This document shows, piece after piece, positions 13,276 to 21,026 of a stretch of 34,214 nucleotides of DNA; the stretch's first letter is position 1; each line of letters begins with the position of its first letter. Position numbers and translations under genes: made by a program. The stretch is taken from the IMG/VR virus record IMGVR_UViG_3300013104_000054, positions 1 to 34,214 of that record, one strand, 5' to 3'. The notes under the pieces were generated by a model. That model was not told the DNA's origin. It searched no databases and saw only the letters and a list, made by a program, of their open reading frames with translations. The DNA is from a virus.

Positions 13276-13524
13276 TTAATCAAATAAAAGAAAGGTCTCT
13301 GATTGTAGAATTTGGGTTAATTTATGTGATGGGTATTCTTCTTTTAATCGTTCCCAAAGAGGGTGAAATCGATTTGTATATAATTGATCAATATTAATAG
13401 ATTGTATCTCCTTACTTTCGGAGAGAAGTTTCAATAACTCTTCATTTTCATTATTGCTTTCATTTTCTTTGTTAAATACGAAATATTTACCATTATTTTG
13501 TAATTGATTCAATGAGATAAGCAT
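13276..13524 (-). CDS. Minus-strand small protein within the late region
   Basis: An 82-residue acidic protein (MLISLNQLQNNGKYFVFNKE, NENEELLKLLSESKEIQSIN). The ATG at 13524 has AGG about 8 bases upstream; a longer frame starts at a TTG with no ribosome site. It is the only gene between PR and the end of the window on this strand. It must therefore have its own promoter and could be expressed in the lysogen, like many morons. Function unknown. Confidence 0.55.
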   Translation of the reverse strand: MLISLNQLQNNGKYFVFNKENESNNENEELLKLLSESKEIQSINIDQLYTNRFHPLWERLKEEYPSHKLTQILQSETFLLFD

Positions 13525-13566
13525 AAGATACCTATAAGTTAATTTAAAGTTGAAGATTATACTCAA

Positions 13567-13740
13567 TTTTACTATTTTAGAATCTATTAGACTTTAAGAT
13601 GATTGTTAGGAGTTTTTCAATTCTTATACAGCTAAGTATTAGGACATCACAGGCTAATTCACTTATAAAAGTATTGCTAATAGTAGCGGTGATTTTAATA
13701 CTTTAGGCTCGCAATTAAAGCCTATTTAAAATAAAATAAT
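13567..13740. other. Gene-poor gap with inverted repeats
   Basis: No gene seen. AAAGTATT (13668-13675) and AATACTTT (13697-13704) form a perfect 8-bp inverted repeat. A weak hairpin, TAGGCT (13704-13709) with AGCCTA (13719-13724), ends in TTT. Promoters for both flanking, outward-facing genes probably lie here. Confidence 0.4.
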
Positions 13741-13770
13741 TTGTTCAATAATCATAAGCTTGGTAAATAT

Positions 13771-13944
13771 ATGTTCCTTCAGCATGAAAATTATTTCATT
13801 AATAAAGACAAGATTCGTTATTTTCACATCGATGTAGATAATCTTAAAGTAACAGTAAACTTTTCAAAAGATGAGTTTTATATAGCAGAATTCAAAGATA
13901 GACGTGATCTTGATTACTTTATTGCCCAACTACGTAAACAATAA
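13771..13944 (+). CDS. Small hypothetical protein
   Basis: A 57-residue protein starting MFLQHENYFINKDKIRYFHI, with alternating strands (VDNLKVTVNFSKDEFYIAEF) and a C-terminal helix (RRDLDYFIAQLRK). A TTG ten codons earlier (13741) is also in frame; neither has a strong ribosome site. The pattern, three strands and a helix, recurs in small Acinetobacter phage proteins upstream of the terminase. Closed by its own terminator. Confidence 0.55.
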   Translation: MFLQHENYFINKDKIRYFHIDVDNLKVTVNFSKDEFYIAEFKDRRDLDYFIAQLRKQ

Positions 13945-13951
13945 ATCTACT

Positions 13952-13974
13952 AACCGCCTTCGAGCGGTTTTTTT
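13952..13974 (+). terminator. Intrinsic terminator
   Basis: AACCGC-CTTCGA-GCGGTT with a run of T reaching 13974; the next ATG is at 13986. Confidence 0.82.
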
Positions 13975-13985
13975 ATGGAAGAGAT

Positions 13986-14462
13986 ATGGACGATAAAGAA
14001 TACTTTTGGTTTACAAGAAAAAAAGAGCCCAAAACTAAACCCAAAAGTAGACCTTTGCCTAAAGCTACACAGAAGTACCTAGAGGCAGAAGAAGAACTTA
14101 GTGAAGTTTTAGATAATCTGGGAATTAAGTATGAAAAGAAATTCCAGTTTAAGTCTACAAAGCATTGGCGTTTTGATTTTCATTTAATTGAACATCGTAT
14201 TTTAGTTGAAATTGCTGGTGGCCCTTGGTCTGGCGGTCGTAAGGGCAAGCTTAGAAATAAAGCTTGGAGTCTTGATCGTTACGATGTGGCTGAAGAGATG
14301 GGCTACACCGTAGTTCGCATTGAGACAGCGGCAAGGCATCGGATAGATGAGTCTGGACCGCCACAGATGCGAAAAGATTACGCTAGCCAATGGCTTAAGA
14401 ATTTGAAGAGGCAAATATTTAATGGATCAGATCAGACCATTCCCACCAACGGACTTTATTGA
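13986..14462 (+). CDS. Putative small nuclease, paralogue of the 9653 gene
   Basis: A 158-residue protein with ribosome site GGAAGAG. The core WRFDF (61-65), RILVEIAGG (71-79) and WSGGR (81-85) lines up without gaps against the core of the 9653 protein, 14 of 25 positions identical. D64 and E75 are kept, but the second acidic residue of that protein (E76) is an alanine here (A77), so activity may differ. A basic N-terminal extension (RKKEPKTKPKSRPLPK) is new. It overlaps the metallopeptidase gene by 41 bases, close to the terminase. A Vsr/DUF559-like nuclease that trims or nicks phage DNA is the best guess. Confidence 0.68.
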   Translation: MDDKEYFWFTRKKEPKTKPKSRPLPKATQKYLEAEEELSEVLDNLGIKYEKKFQFKSTKHWRFDFHLIEHRILVEIAGGPWSGGRKGKLRNKAWSLDRYDVAEEMGYTVVRIETAARHRIDESGPPQMRKDYASQWLKNLKRQIFNGSDQTIPTNGLY

Positions 14463-15063
14463 TCAGGCTGAAGAAGAGGAAGCAATCCGTATAATTCCAG
14501 CACCGGATTTAAAGAAGTGGGTTGTTTCTAATTATTTAAAAATTGGTGGGCCTCTTCATAACCCGGATCATGACCATATTGCAGAGCTATTGCATGATAA
14601 TGAAGAGTTCTTAGCATTTGCTTGGGCTTCAACTGCATTTAAAAGTAAACAGACTATGGTTTTAGGCCAGTGCGAAAAAGTTATGTTTAATGTTGGTGGC
14701 TGGAAGAAAGCACGCCAGGAACAACAAATGCGCGATTGGTTCGGGGCTGTTCCAACATACTTAATTACAGTCGATGCTTCTTTTTGCGAGCGGGCCAATG
14801 ATACTGAGTTCTGCTATTTGATAGAGCACGAGTTGTATCACATTGGCGTTGTGAAAGATGAAGATGGCGAAATCCTTTATAGCGACAATACGGGTTTACC
14901 TAAGCACTATCTTGCTGGTCACGATGTTGAAGAGTTCATTGGTGTAGTTAAACGTTATGGACCAAGCAAGAACGTTAAGCGACTAATTGAGGTCGCCAAG
15001 AATCCGCCGTTTGTTTCGGATCTAGATATTTCAAGATGCTGCGGAAACTGTGTAATCAATTGA
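14422..15063 (+). CDS. Putative phage metallopeptidase (HExxH type)
   Basis: A 213-residue protein of the putative phage metallopeptidase family. It has the zinc motif H136-E137-L-Y-H140 in IEHELYHIG and a likely third ligand H167 in LAGHDVEEF. A preceding strand with PTYLITVDASFC fits the substrate-binding edge. The fold suggests a soluble zinc protease; its substrate is unknown and could be a phage structural protein or a host factor. The start lies 41 bases inside the nuclease gene. The C-terminus has a cysteine cluster (RCCGNC). The gene is the last before the terminase unit. Confidence 0.78.
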   Translation: MDQIRPFPPTDFIDQAEEEEAIRIIPAPDLKKWVVSNYLKIGGPLHNPDHDHIAELLHDNEEFLAFAWASTAFKSKQTMVLGQCEKVMFNVGGWKKARQEQQMRDWFGAVPTYLITVDASFCERANDTEFCYLIEHELYHIGVVKDEDGEILYSDNTGLPKHYLAGHDVEEFIGVVKRYGPSKNVKRLIEVAKNPPFVSDLDISRCCGNCVIN

Positions 15064-15083
15064 GCCTTGCGGCTCTTTTTTTT
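15062..15083 (+). terminator. Intrinsic terminator before terS
   Basis: GAGCC-TTGC-GGCTC followed by eight T. It starts inside the TGA stop of the metallopeptidase gene. Confidence 0.82.
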
Positions 15084-15092
15084 GACCTGTTT

Positions 15093-15110
15093 GCTGTACG
15101 TAGCTGTACG
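15093..15110 (+). repeat. Tandem GCTGTACG repeat upstream of terS
   Basis: GCTGTACG occurs at 15093-15100 and 15103-15110, 10 bp apart, 12 bases before the small-terminase ATG. Evenly spaced repeats beside terS can be terminase-binding (pac/cos) elements or a regulatory site; both are inferences. Confidence 0.4.
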
Positions 15111-15121
15111 AAGGGGAAATT

Positions 15122-15592
15122 ATGGCAGCACTAAAAGAGCCTGTGAAAATATATATTGTTCAAGCTCTTGCATGCCGTGATACCCCTCAAGAAGTGGTTG
15201 AGCAGGTCAAGCAAGAGTTTGGTGTTGATATTAGTCGTAGCCAATGCGAATGCTATGACCCAACTAAATATTCTGGCAGAAACTTAAGTAAGAAATTTGT
15301 TGAGCTTTTTGAATCAACCAGAGTGAGATTTGATGAAGGCTTAATTGATATTCCTATTGCAAATAAGTATTACCGTCTTAAGCAATACCAAAGACAGCTT
15401 GATAGAACTAGAAACGTAAAAACAGCGCTAAAAATTCTAGAGCAGGCTGCAAAAGACATTGGTGGACAATTTACCAACCGCCAAGAAATAACAGGCAAGG
15501 ACGGCGGACCAGTTCAAACTGTTAATTCAGATGTGCCTGTTCCAATGGAAGAGTATTTAAAAGCGCGGAGGGAGGTCTTAGATGAGTACTGA
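15122..15592 (+). CDS. terS: Terminase small subunit (DUF2280)
   Basis: A 156-residue DUF2280 protein. The N-terminal ~45 residues carry the DNA-binding helix-turn-helix (VKIYIVQALACRDTPQEVVE, FGVDISRSQCECYDP). A helical oligomerisation region follows (IANKYYRLKQYQRQLDRTRN, LKILEQAAKDIGGQF). Small terminases bind the packaging site and load the large subunit on it. The strong ribosome site is AAGGGG. It overlaps terL by 11 bases, the usual pairing. Confidence 0.87.
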   Translation: MAALKEPVKIYIVQALACRDTPQEVVEQVKQEFGVDISRSQCECYDPTKYSGRNLSKKFVELFESTRVRFDEGLIDIPIANKYYRLKQYQRQLDRTRNVKTALKILEQAAKDIGGQFTNRQEITGKDGGPVQTVNSDVPVPMEEYLKARREVLDEY

Positions 15593-17009
15593 TGCGGCTC
15601 GGGATAAAGCCATCCGGATCGAGGCGCAAGAAGATTTATATTTCTTCACTAGGTACATGTTTAAGGAGCGCCGCAATTACAAATGGATGCAGAACTGGCA
15701 CCACTTAGAAATCTGTGAAGCTTTGATGAAAGTTTATCGTGGTGAAACAAAGCGTTTAATTATTAACGTTCCACCTCGATATTCAAAAACTGAAATTGCC
15801 GTAATTAATTTTATGGCTTGGTGTTTTGGAAAAAATCCTGATTCAGAGTTTATTCATATCAGTTATTCGGCAATGCTTGCTGCAAATAACGCATTTCAGA
15901 CTCGCAATATGGTTCAAGAGGAGGCTTATAAAAAGGTATTTCCTGATCTTAAATTGCGTGATGATAGTAAAGCTAAGGATTTCTGGCGTACAGCTGCAGG
16001 TGGTGTCTGCTATGCGACTGGTACAGGCGGTACCATTACCGGTTTCGGTGCAGGCAAAATGCGTGAAGGCTTTGGTGGGTGCATCATTATTGATGACCCG
16101 CATAAGGCCGATGAAGCCAAATCAAAAACTATCCGTGAAGGTGTAATTGACTGGTTCCAAAATACACTCGAGTCTCGTACTAACTCACCTGATACGCCGA
16201 TTATTGTCATTATGCAGCGATTGCATGAAGACGATTTGGCTGGTTGGTTATTAGGGAAAAGAGAAGACGGTTTACCAGCTGAGGGCGGTAACGGTGAGGT
16301 GTGGGATCATCTTTGCCTTTCAGCAATTCAAGAGGATGGTTCTGCTTTATGGCCAGCTAAACATAATATTCAAAAGTTGCAGCAAATGGAGAAAGCTGCA
16401 CCGTATGTTTTTGCCGGGCAATACCGTCAAATGCCTTCACCGCCAGCTGGCGGTTTTTTTAAGCCTGACAATATTGAAATTGTTGATGCTTTACCTGCTG
16501 ATATTGTGAAGCAAGTTAGAGCTTGGGACTTTGGTGCAACTGAGAATGAAGGCGACTTTACAGCAGGTGTGAGAGAAGCTTTAGGTGCAGATGGCTTGAC
16601 CTATATTGTCGATGTAACCAAAGGGCAACTTGGTCCAGACAACGTCAATAAACGCTTAAAACAAGTCACAGAGTTAGACGGGATGGGCGTATCGGTAAGG
16701 ATCCCTCAAGATCCTGGGCAAGCAGGTAAATCACAAGCCAGTTCATTCGTAAAGCTTCTTGCAGGATATGACGTCAAAGCTAAACCTGTTTCGGGTGACA
16801 AACTCACACGAGCACAGCCTTTTGCGGCTCAAGTTAACGTGGGTAACGTCAGAATTCTGAGAGGTGATTGGAATAAAGACTTTATTGAAGAGCTTCGAAA
16901 CTTTCCGAATGGAACGCATGACGACCAGGTTGATGCTGGTTCGGATGCATTTAATGAATTGAATGGAGGTTTTGAAGCCTTCTTTGCTGATATGGGATTT
17001 GCTCGATGA
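15582..17009 (+). CDS. terL: Terminase large subunit
   Basis: A 475-residue packaging motor. The N-terminal ATPase has a Walker A-like loop PPRYSKT (64-70) and Walker B CIIIDDPHK (167-175). The C-terminal RNase H-like nuclease begins at AWDFGAT with D316 and ends with a DDQVDAGSDAF acidic patch near 455-465. It pumps DNA into the prohead and cuts the concatemer. Length is normal. GGAGG precedes the ATG; the stop overlaps the portal start (ATGA). Confidence 0.95.
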   Translation: MSTDAARDKAIRIEAQEDLYFFTRYMFKERRNYKWMQNWHHLEICEALMKVYRGETKRLIINVPPRYSKTEIAVINFMAWCFGKNPDSEFIHISYSAMLAANNAFQTRNMVQEEAYKKVFPDLKLRDDSKAKDFWRTAAGGVCYATGTGGTITGFGAGKMREGFGGCIIIDDPHKADEAKSKTIREGVIDWFQNTLESRTNSPDTPIIVIMQRLHEDDLAGWLLGKREDGLPAEGGNGEVWDHLCLSAIQEDGSALWPAKHNIQKLQQMEKAAPYVFAGQYRQMPSPPAGGFFKPDNIEIVDALPADIVKQVRAWDFGATENEGDFTAGVREALGADGLTYIVDVTKGQLGPDNVNKRLKQVTELDGMGVSVRIPQDPGQAGKSQASSFVKLLAGYDVKAKPVSGDKLTRAQPFAAQVNVGNVRILRGDWNKDFIEELRNFPNGTHDDQVDAGSDAFNELNGGFEAFFADMGFAR

Positions 17010-18448
17010 GTGACGTAACTTTTAAACATCCTGAATATGTTAAAAACTTGCCATACTGGCAGAAGCTAGATGATGTTTGTGAAGGTGAGGATGCGGTTAA
17101 GGCAAAAGGTGAAAAATATCTACCTAAGCCTAATGCACATGACAAAACGCCAGCAAATAAGAGTGCTTATTTAGCTTATTTGATACGTGCTGTGTTTTAT
17201 GAAGTTACAGGTACAACGTCAAACAGTTTAGTGGGTGCTGCATTTGCCACAGATCCAAGCTTTAAGTTTCCATCCCAGCTCGCTCATTTAGAGCGTAATG
17301 CTAATGGCGCAGGCTTAAGCGCTTATCAATTGGCACAGACGGGTATTCGACACTTATTAAAGCATTACAGATGCGCCTTATATGTTGACTACCCAGCAGT
17401 TACACCGGCACGAAATCTTGCAGAGTTTAAACAGCAAAAAGCCTATCCGATGATTCACTTATTGAATGCTATTGATGTAATCAATTGGGATTCAATGATG
17501 ATTGATAACCAGAAAAAGCTTTGCTTGGTAGTTATCCGTGAATTTACTTCTGAACGTGGGAATGATGGCTTTAGTAAAACAGACGTGGAGCAATACCGGG
17601 TTCTTCGTTTAGAACCTGATAGTGAAGGAAATTACATCTATACGGTTCAGGTTTATACCAAAGGGGATAAAGATACTTGGGTGGGGGGAGAAAAGAAGTC
17701 ACCAACTGATTATAACGGTGATACCTGGTCATATATTCCTTTCACTTTTGTGGGGGCTATTGATAACTCCGAAGAGATTAAGAAGCCTCCATTGCTCCCA
17801 TTAGCTAATCTTAATTTGGCTCATTATAGAGATAGTGCGGACTTTCAAGAGTCCGTTTTTTATATGGGCCAACCACAGTTTTATGCAAAGGGAGTCAATT
17901 GGGCTTGGTACGACGAGGCCAAAAAGCGTGGCATTTATATCGGTGCAAAAGTTCTATTACCTTTACCTGAGAACGGTGATTTGGGGATTGTACAAGCTGA
18001 TCCAAACACTTTAGCTCGGGAAGCAATGAATGATAAATGGGAACAGATGAAGGAGATGGGGGCGCGTTTAATTGAAAAGGGTTCAGCAGGGAAAAAGACT
18101 GCTACTGAATCAAATAGTGATGACGCCGTGCAGCATTCCGTTCTTTCACTTTGTGTTGTGAATATGAATGAAGCTTTTTCAATGGCTTTAAGATGGGCAG
18201 CTAAGTTTGTAACGCCTAATGTTGATGTTTTGACTAAAGATGAACTGATGTTCGAAATCAGTCAGGAATTCAATAAACAAGGATATCAAGCTGAACTAGC
18301 TCGACAATTATATGAGGCAGCTTTACAAGGCCGCTCTTCATTTAAATCTTGGTGGGAATATAACCAAACTGGAATGTTCCCAAAACAAAAATATAAAGAA
18401 GAGCTGGAAAACATTGAAGGCGAAAAAGACGGAACAGTGAATCTATAG
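17006..18448 (+). CDS. Portal protein (DUF4055)
   Basis: A 480-residue portal of the DUF4055 group, which forms the dodecameric ring at one head vertex. Recognisable features are the N-terminal KNLPYWQKLDDVCEGEDAVK, the central IPFTFVGAIDNSEEIKKPPL and the helical NLAHYRDSADFQESVFYMGQ. The C-terminal region (LARQLYEAALQGRSSFKSWW) matches the family's clip/wing end. It overlaps terL by 4 bases and precedes the MuF-like gene, the standard order. Full length. Confidence 0.9.
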   Translation: MSDVTFKHPEYVKNLPYWQKLDDVCEGEDAVKAKGEKYLPKPNAHDKTPANKSAYLAYLIRAVFYEVTGTTSNSLVGAAFATDPSFKFPSQLAHLERNANGAGLSAYQLAQTGIRHLLKHYRCALYVDYPAVTPARNLAEFKQQKAYPMIHLLNAIDVINWDSMMIDNQKKLCLVVIREFTSERGNDGFSKTDVEQYRVLRLEPDSEGNYIYTVQVYTKGDKDTWVGGEKKSPTDYNGDTWSYIPFTFVGAIDNSEEIKKPPLLPLANLNLAHYRDSADFQESVFYMGQPQFYAKGVNWAWYDEAKKRGIYIGAKVLLPLPENGDLGIVQADPNTLAREAMNDKWEQMKEMGARLIEKGSAGKKTATESNSDDAVQHSVLSLCVVNMNEAFSMALRWAAKFVTPNVDVLTKDELMFEISQEFNKQGYQAELARQLYEAALQGRSSFKSWWEYNQTGMFPKQKYKEELENIEGEKDGTVNL

Positions 18449-18458
18449 GTAGGGTGAT

Positions 18459-19553
18459 ATGGCTAAAGATAATAAAAATCTTTTGGAGGTACTCACTCAA
18501 CATCAGGCTTATCTTTATCGTGCTTCTTCGCAATCAGTAAATGAATTATTGGGTTTATTCAATAATGATACGAATGCAATGCTTTCAAAGCTTCGCGATT
18601 TATTGGATGAACTTAGTGATTCAGAAAAGATTGCTTTAGCTGGAGGCAAATACACAACTCCAAACCATAAGGAAATAAGAGATTTAATTTCTCAATGGTT
18701 TAGTAGTGTAAATACCAGCTTACCTGAAGCATTCGCCGTTTCAGCTACAGCGATGGCCGTTTATGAAGCAAACTACATAGCAAAATTATACGGCGCAAAG
18801 ATTAGTAAGCCTGATGGTGAAAAACTGTTTTCAGCAGCAAAAAAAGTTCCCTTGGCTGGTGGTGCTTTAGTTGATGATCTTTTATCAAGAATTGCAGAAA
18901 GTGCTCGCCAGAAAGTTGAATACGCGATTCGTGATGGAATCAGCACAGGTAAAACAAACCAAGAAATTATTCAGCGTATTCGCGGTACCAAACGCCTTAA
19001 TTTCGAAGATGGTCTTTTAAACAGCACTAAATCTGATATTGACCGGACTGTTCGAACTATACGAAGCCATGTGGCTAATCAAGCCTATCTAGACAGCTAT
19101 AAGAAAATTGGCTTTGAATATGTTCGATTTGTTAGTGTCTTGGATGGTAGGACCTCAAAGCTATGTGCGTCATTGGATGGAACAATATGGAAAATTAACG
19201 ACCCATCTAAACGTGTACCGCCGTTACATCCACATTGCCGAAGCATTTTGGTACCAGTTGATAAAGATGGTCGCCTTGCTGGAGAGCGTCCGTTTGTCAT
19301 GGACGAACGACCAGTGAAAGACATCCCCAAAGATGAGCGCAGTCAGTTAATCGGGCAACTGGACGCAAACACCACATTTAAAGAGTTCTTCAAAAAGACT
19401 GATGACTTTTTCCAAAAAGAGTGGCTTGGGCCAAAGAGGTACAAACTTTATAAAGAAGGGAAGTTTGATTTTGATAAATTTTATGATCCGGAGGGAAAAT
19501 TATACACTTTAGAGGAGTTAAAGATTCTAGATGAAAAAATAACTAATATATGA
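18459..19553 (+). CDS. Minor head protein (Mu gpF-like)
   Basis: A 364-residue head morphogenesis protein. The conserved MuF core lies at about 190-270: ANQAYLDSYKKIGFEYVRFV, LDGRTSKLCASLDGTIW and PPLHPHCRSILVPV, with the Cys/His residues typical of the family. A helical N-terminal region (residues 1-180) probably binds the portal. The C-terminal ~80 residues are charged and look like a variable extension. The protein is packaged in the head in small numbers. GGGTG precedes the ATG. Confidence 0.88.
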   Translation: MAKDNKNLLEVLTQHQAYLYRASSQSVNELLGLFNNDTNAMLSKLRDLLDELSDSEKIALAGGKYTTPNHKEIRDLISQWFSSVNTSLPEAFAVSATAMAVYEANYIAKLYGAKISKPDGEKLFSAAKKVPLAGGALVDDLLSRIAESARQKVEYAIRDGISTGKTNQEIIQRIRGTKRLNFEDGLLNSTKSDIDRTVRTIRSHVANQAYLDSYKKIGFEYVRFVSVLDGRTSKLCASLDGTIWKINDPSKRVPPLHPHCRSILVPVDKDGRLAGERPFVMDERPVKDIPKDERSQLIGQLDANTTFKEFFKKTDDFFQKEWLGPKRYKLYKEGKFDFDKFYDPEGKLYTLEELKILDEKITNI

Positions 19554-19618
19554 ATCTTGCCTTAAAAGTGATAATTATATATTTTATAATTTATTTAATT
19601 GTTTGGTGCTTTATATAA
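19550..19618 (+). CDS. Possible 22-residue hydrophobic peptide
   Basis: The ATG overlaps the TGA of the MuF-like gene, and the TAA overlaps the ATG of the next membrane protein (TAATG). The product, MNLALKVIIIYFIIYLIVWC followed by FI, is wholly hydrophobic. There is no separate ribosome site, so translation would rely on coupling. It may be a real micropeptide or only a relay that couples the moron to the upstream gene. Confidence 0.35.
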   Translation: MNLALKVIIIYFIIYLIVWCFI

Positions 19619-20115
19619 TGAAAAAGCTTGAAGAAATATCCAGAAATAATAAATTGCTCAGAGAAATAATTATTTCTGAATTTATTATTGTATCAATTAT
19701 TTATCTAGTCGTAATATCGATGACGTACTATTTGGAAGGAGTGAAAGGTATTGATAAATTAATTAATTCATCAAATGACCAGTTTGGTTTAACGCCTATA
19801 ATTGCAACCGTAATTAATTTTGTAATTGGTTTAGTTTTTTTAATTCTTTATCGTTATTTTAACTTTGCATTTAAAAGCACCTTAATGGGGGTATCTGAGG
19901 CACTTCTAGATACATTCACAACATTATTTAGACTTTCTGGTGGTATTTTAATTGGTTTTGCAATTATCTATTTTTTAGAAGTTAGATATGAACACATATT
20001 AATCGTGTTTTTAATATATGGAATAATTTCCGTCTTTAATTCATCTTTTTTAGTATTTTTCAAAAGAAAGATGTATCAAAAGCCAGATAGGGAATTAAAA
20101 AGAATGCCCTATTAA
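19618..20115 (+). CDS. Four-span membrane protein (moron)
   Basis: A 165-residue integral membrane protein with about four spans (near 18-38, 60-80, 105-122 and 126-147) and a basic C-terminus (FKRKMYQKPDRELKRMPY). It is much more AT-rich than the head genes around it and separates MuF from the scaffold, which are neighbours in related phages. It is closed by a strong terminator. The ATG is preferred over a TTG five codons upstream because it forms the TAATG junction. No family recognised; an envelope function in lysogens is possible. Confidence 0.65.
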   Translation: MKKLEEISRNNKLLREIIISEFIIVSIIYLVVISMTYYLEGVKGIDKLINSSNDQFGLTPIIATVINFVIGLVFLILYRYFNFAFKSTLMGVSEALLDTFTTLFRLSGGILIGFAIIYFLEVRYEHILIVFLIYGIISVFNSSFLVFFKRKMYQKPDRELKRMPY

Positions 20116-20131
20116 ATCTTATTTAAATTAA

Positions 20132-20158
20132 AGCCCTATTACATATAGGGCTTTTTTT
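20132..20158 (+). terminator. Intrinsic terminator
   Basis: AGCCCTAT-TACAT-ATAGGGCT followed by a run of T. It splits the head operon between the membrane moron and the scaffold. Confidence 0.85.
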
Positions 20159-20160
20159 AT

Positions 20161-20231
20161 GCCTGCCGAAAGTGGATGCAGACGGCGAATCCGGGTGGAT
20201 GCCCATTTTGAAAATATAGGTTGGATGACCC
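20161..20231 (+). promoter_or_regulatory. GC-richer leader of the scaffold gene
   Basis: Seventy bases between a terminator and the scaffold start with no gene. It is visibly richer in G and C than its surroundings and contains GGATG three times. GCCTGC near 20161 can pair with GCAGACGGC near 20178, with a bulge. It may be a structured 5' leader; no known riboswitch is recognised. Confidence 0.35.
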
Positions 20232-20999
20232 ATGAAACTTAAAACAGTAACGATCGACGGTAAGGTATATGCGGAAGTAGAAGGTGATAAACCTATCTAT
20301 ATTCATGATGATGGCAAAGAAATGCCACATGATGCAGTTCACTCTGTAGCAACTATTGCACGTTTAAACAATGAAGCAAAAACGAACCGTGAAGCGAAAG
20401 AAGCGGCAGAAAAGGCCCTTAAAGCTTTTGAAGGAATCGAAGATCCTACAGCAGCTAAGAAAGCGATTCAGACAATGCAAAATCTTGACGATAAAAAGCT
20501 GGTGGATGCTGGCGAAGTTGAGAAAGTGAAAGCTGAAGCTATCAAAGCAGTTGAAGAAAAATATGCTCCTATTGTTGAGCAACGTGATGCTCTAGAAGCT
20601 CAATTGCATGGTGAGCTTATTGGCGGTGGTTTTGCTCGTTCTAAGTACATTCAAGACAACATTGCAGTACCAGTTGATATGGTTCAAGCGACCTTTGGTC
20701 AGCACTTCAAAATCGAAGAAGGTAAAGTGGTTGCTTACGATCAAAAAGGGGAGAAAATTTATTCCCGTCTGCGCCCTGGTGAACTTGCAAATGTTGATGA
20801 AGCTTTAGAGTCCTTGGTTGGTGGATACCAGCATAAAGACTTAATCCTTAAAGGTGGTAAAGGAAATGGCGGTGGTTTCCAAAGTGGGGGCAAAGGTGGA
20901 GCACCTGCAGGTATGAAGCGAAGCGAGATGTCAGTATCTCAAAGAGCCGATTACATCAAAGAACATGGCCAAGAATCCTTCCTAAAACTACCAAACTAA
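20232..20999 (+). CDS. Head scaffold protein (putative)
   Basis: A 255-residue protein directly before the capsid gene. It opens with a short beta unit (KLKTVTIDGKVYAEVEGDKP), has a long charged coiled coil (~40-125: NNEAKTNREAKEAAEKALKA, KVKAEAIKAVEEKYAPIVEQ) and a glycine-rich C-terminal linker (KGGKGNGGGFQSGGKGG) before a final helix. Coiled-coil proteins at this position are scaffolds that shape the prohead and are absent from the virion. No protease motif is present. Confidence 0.78.
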   Translation: MKLKTVTIDGKVYAEVEGDKPIYIHDDGKEMPHDAVHSVATIARLNNEAKTNREAKEAAEKALKAFEGIEDPTAAKKAIQTMQNLDDKKLVDAGEVEKVKAEAIKAVEEKYAPIVEQRDALEAQLHGELIGGGFARSKYIQDNIAVPVDMVQATFGQHFKIEEGKVVAYDQKGEKIYSRLRPGELANVDEALESLVGGYQHKDLILKGGKGNGGGFQSGGKGGAPAGMKRSEMSVSQRADYIKEHGQESFLKLPN

Positions 21000-21026
21000 T
21001 TATTAAACATTTGGAGATAAGTCGTT

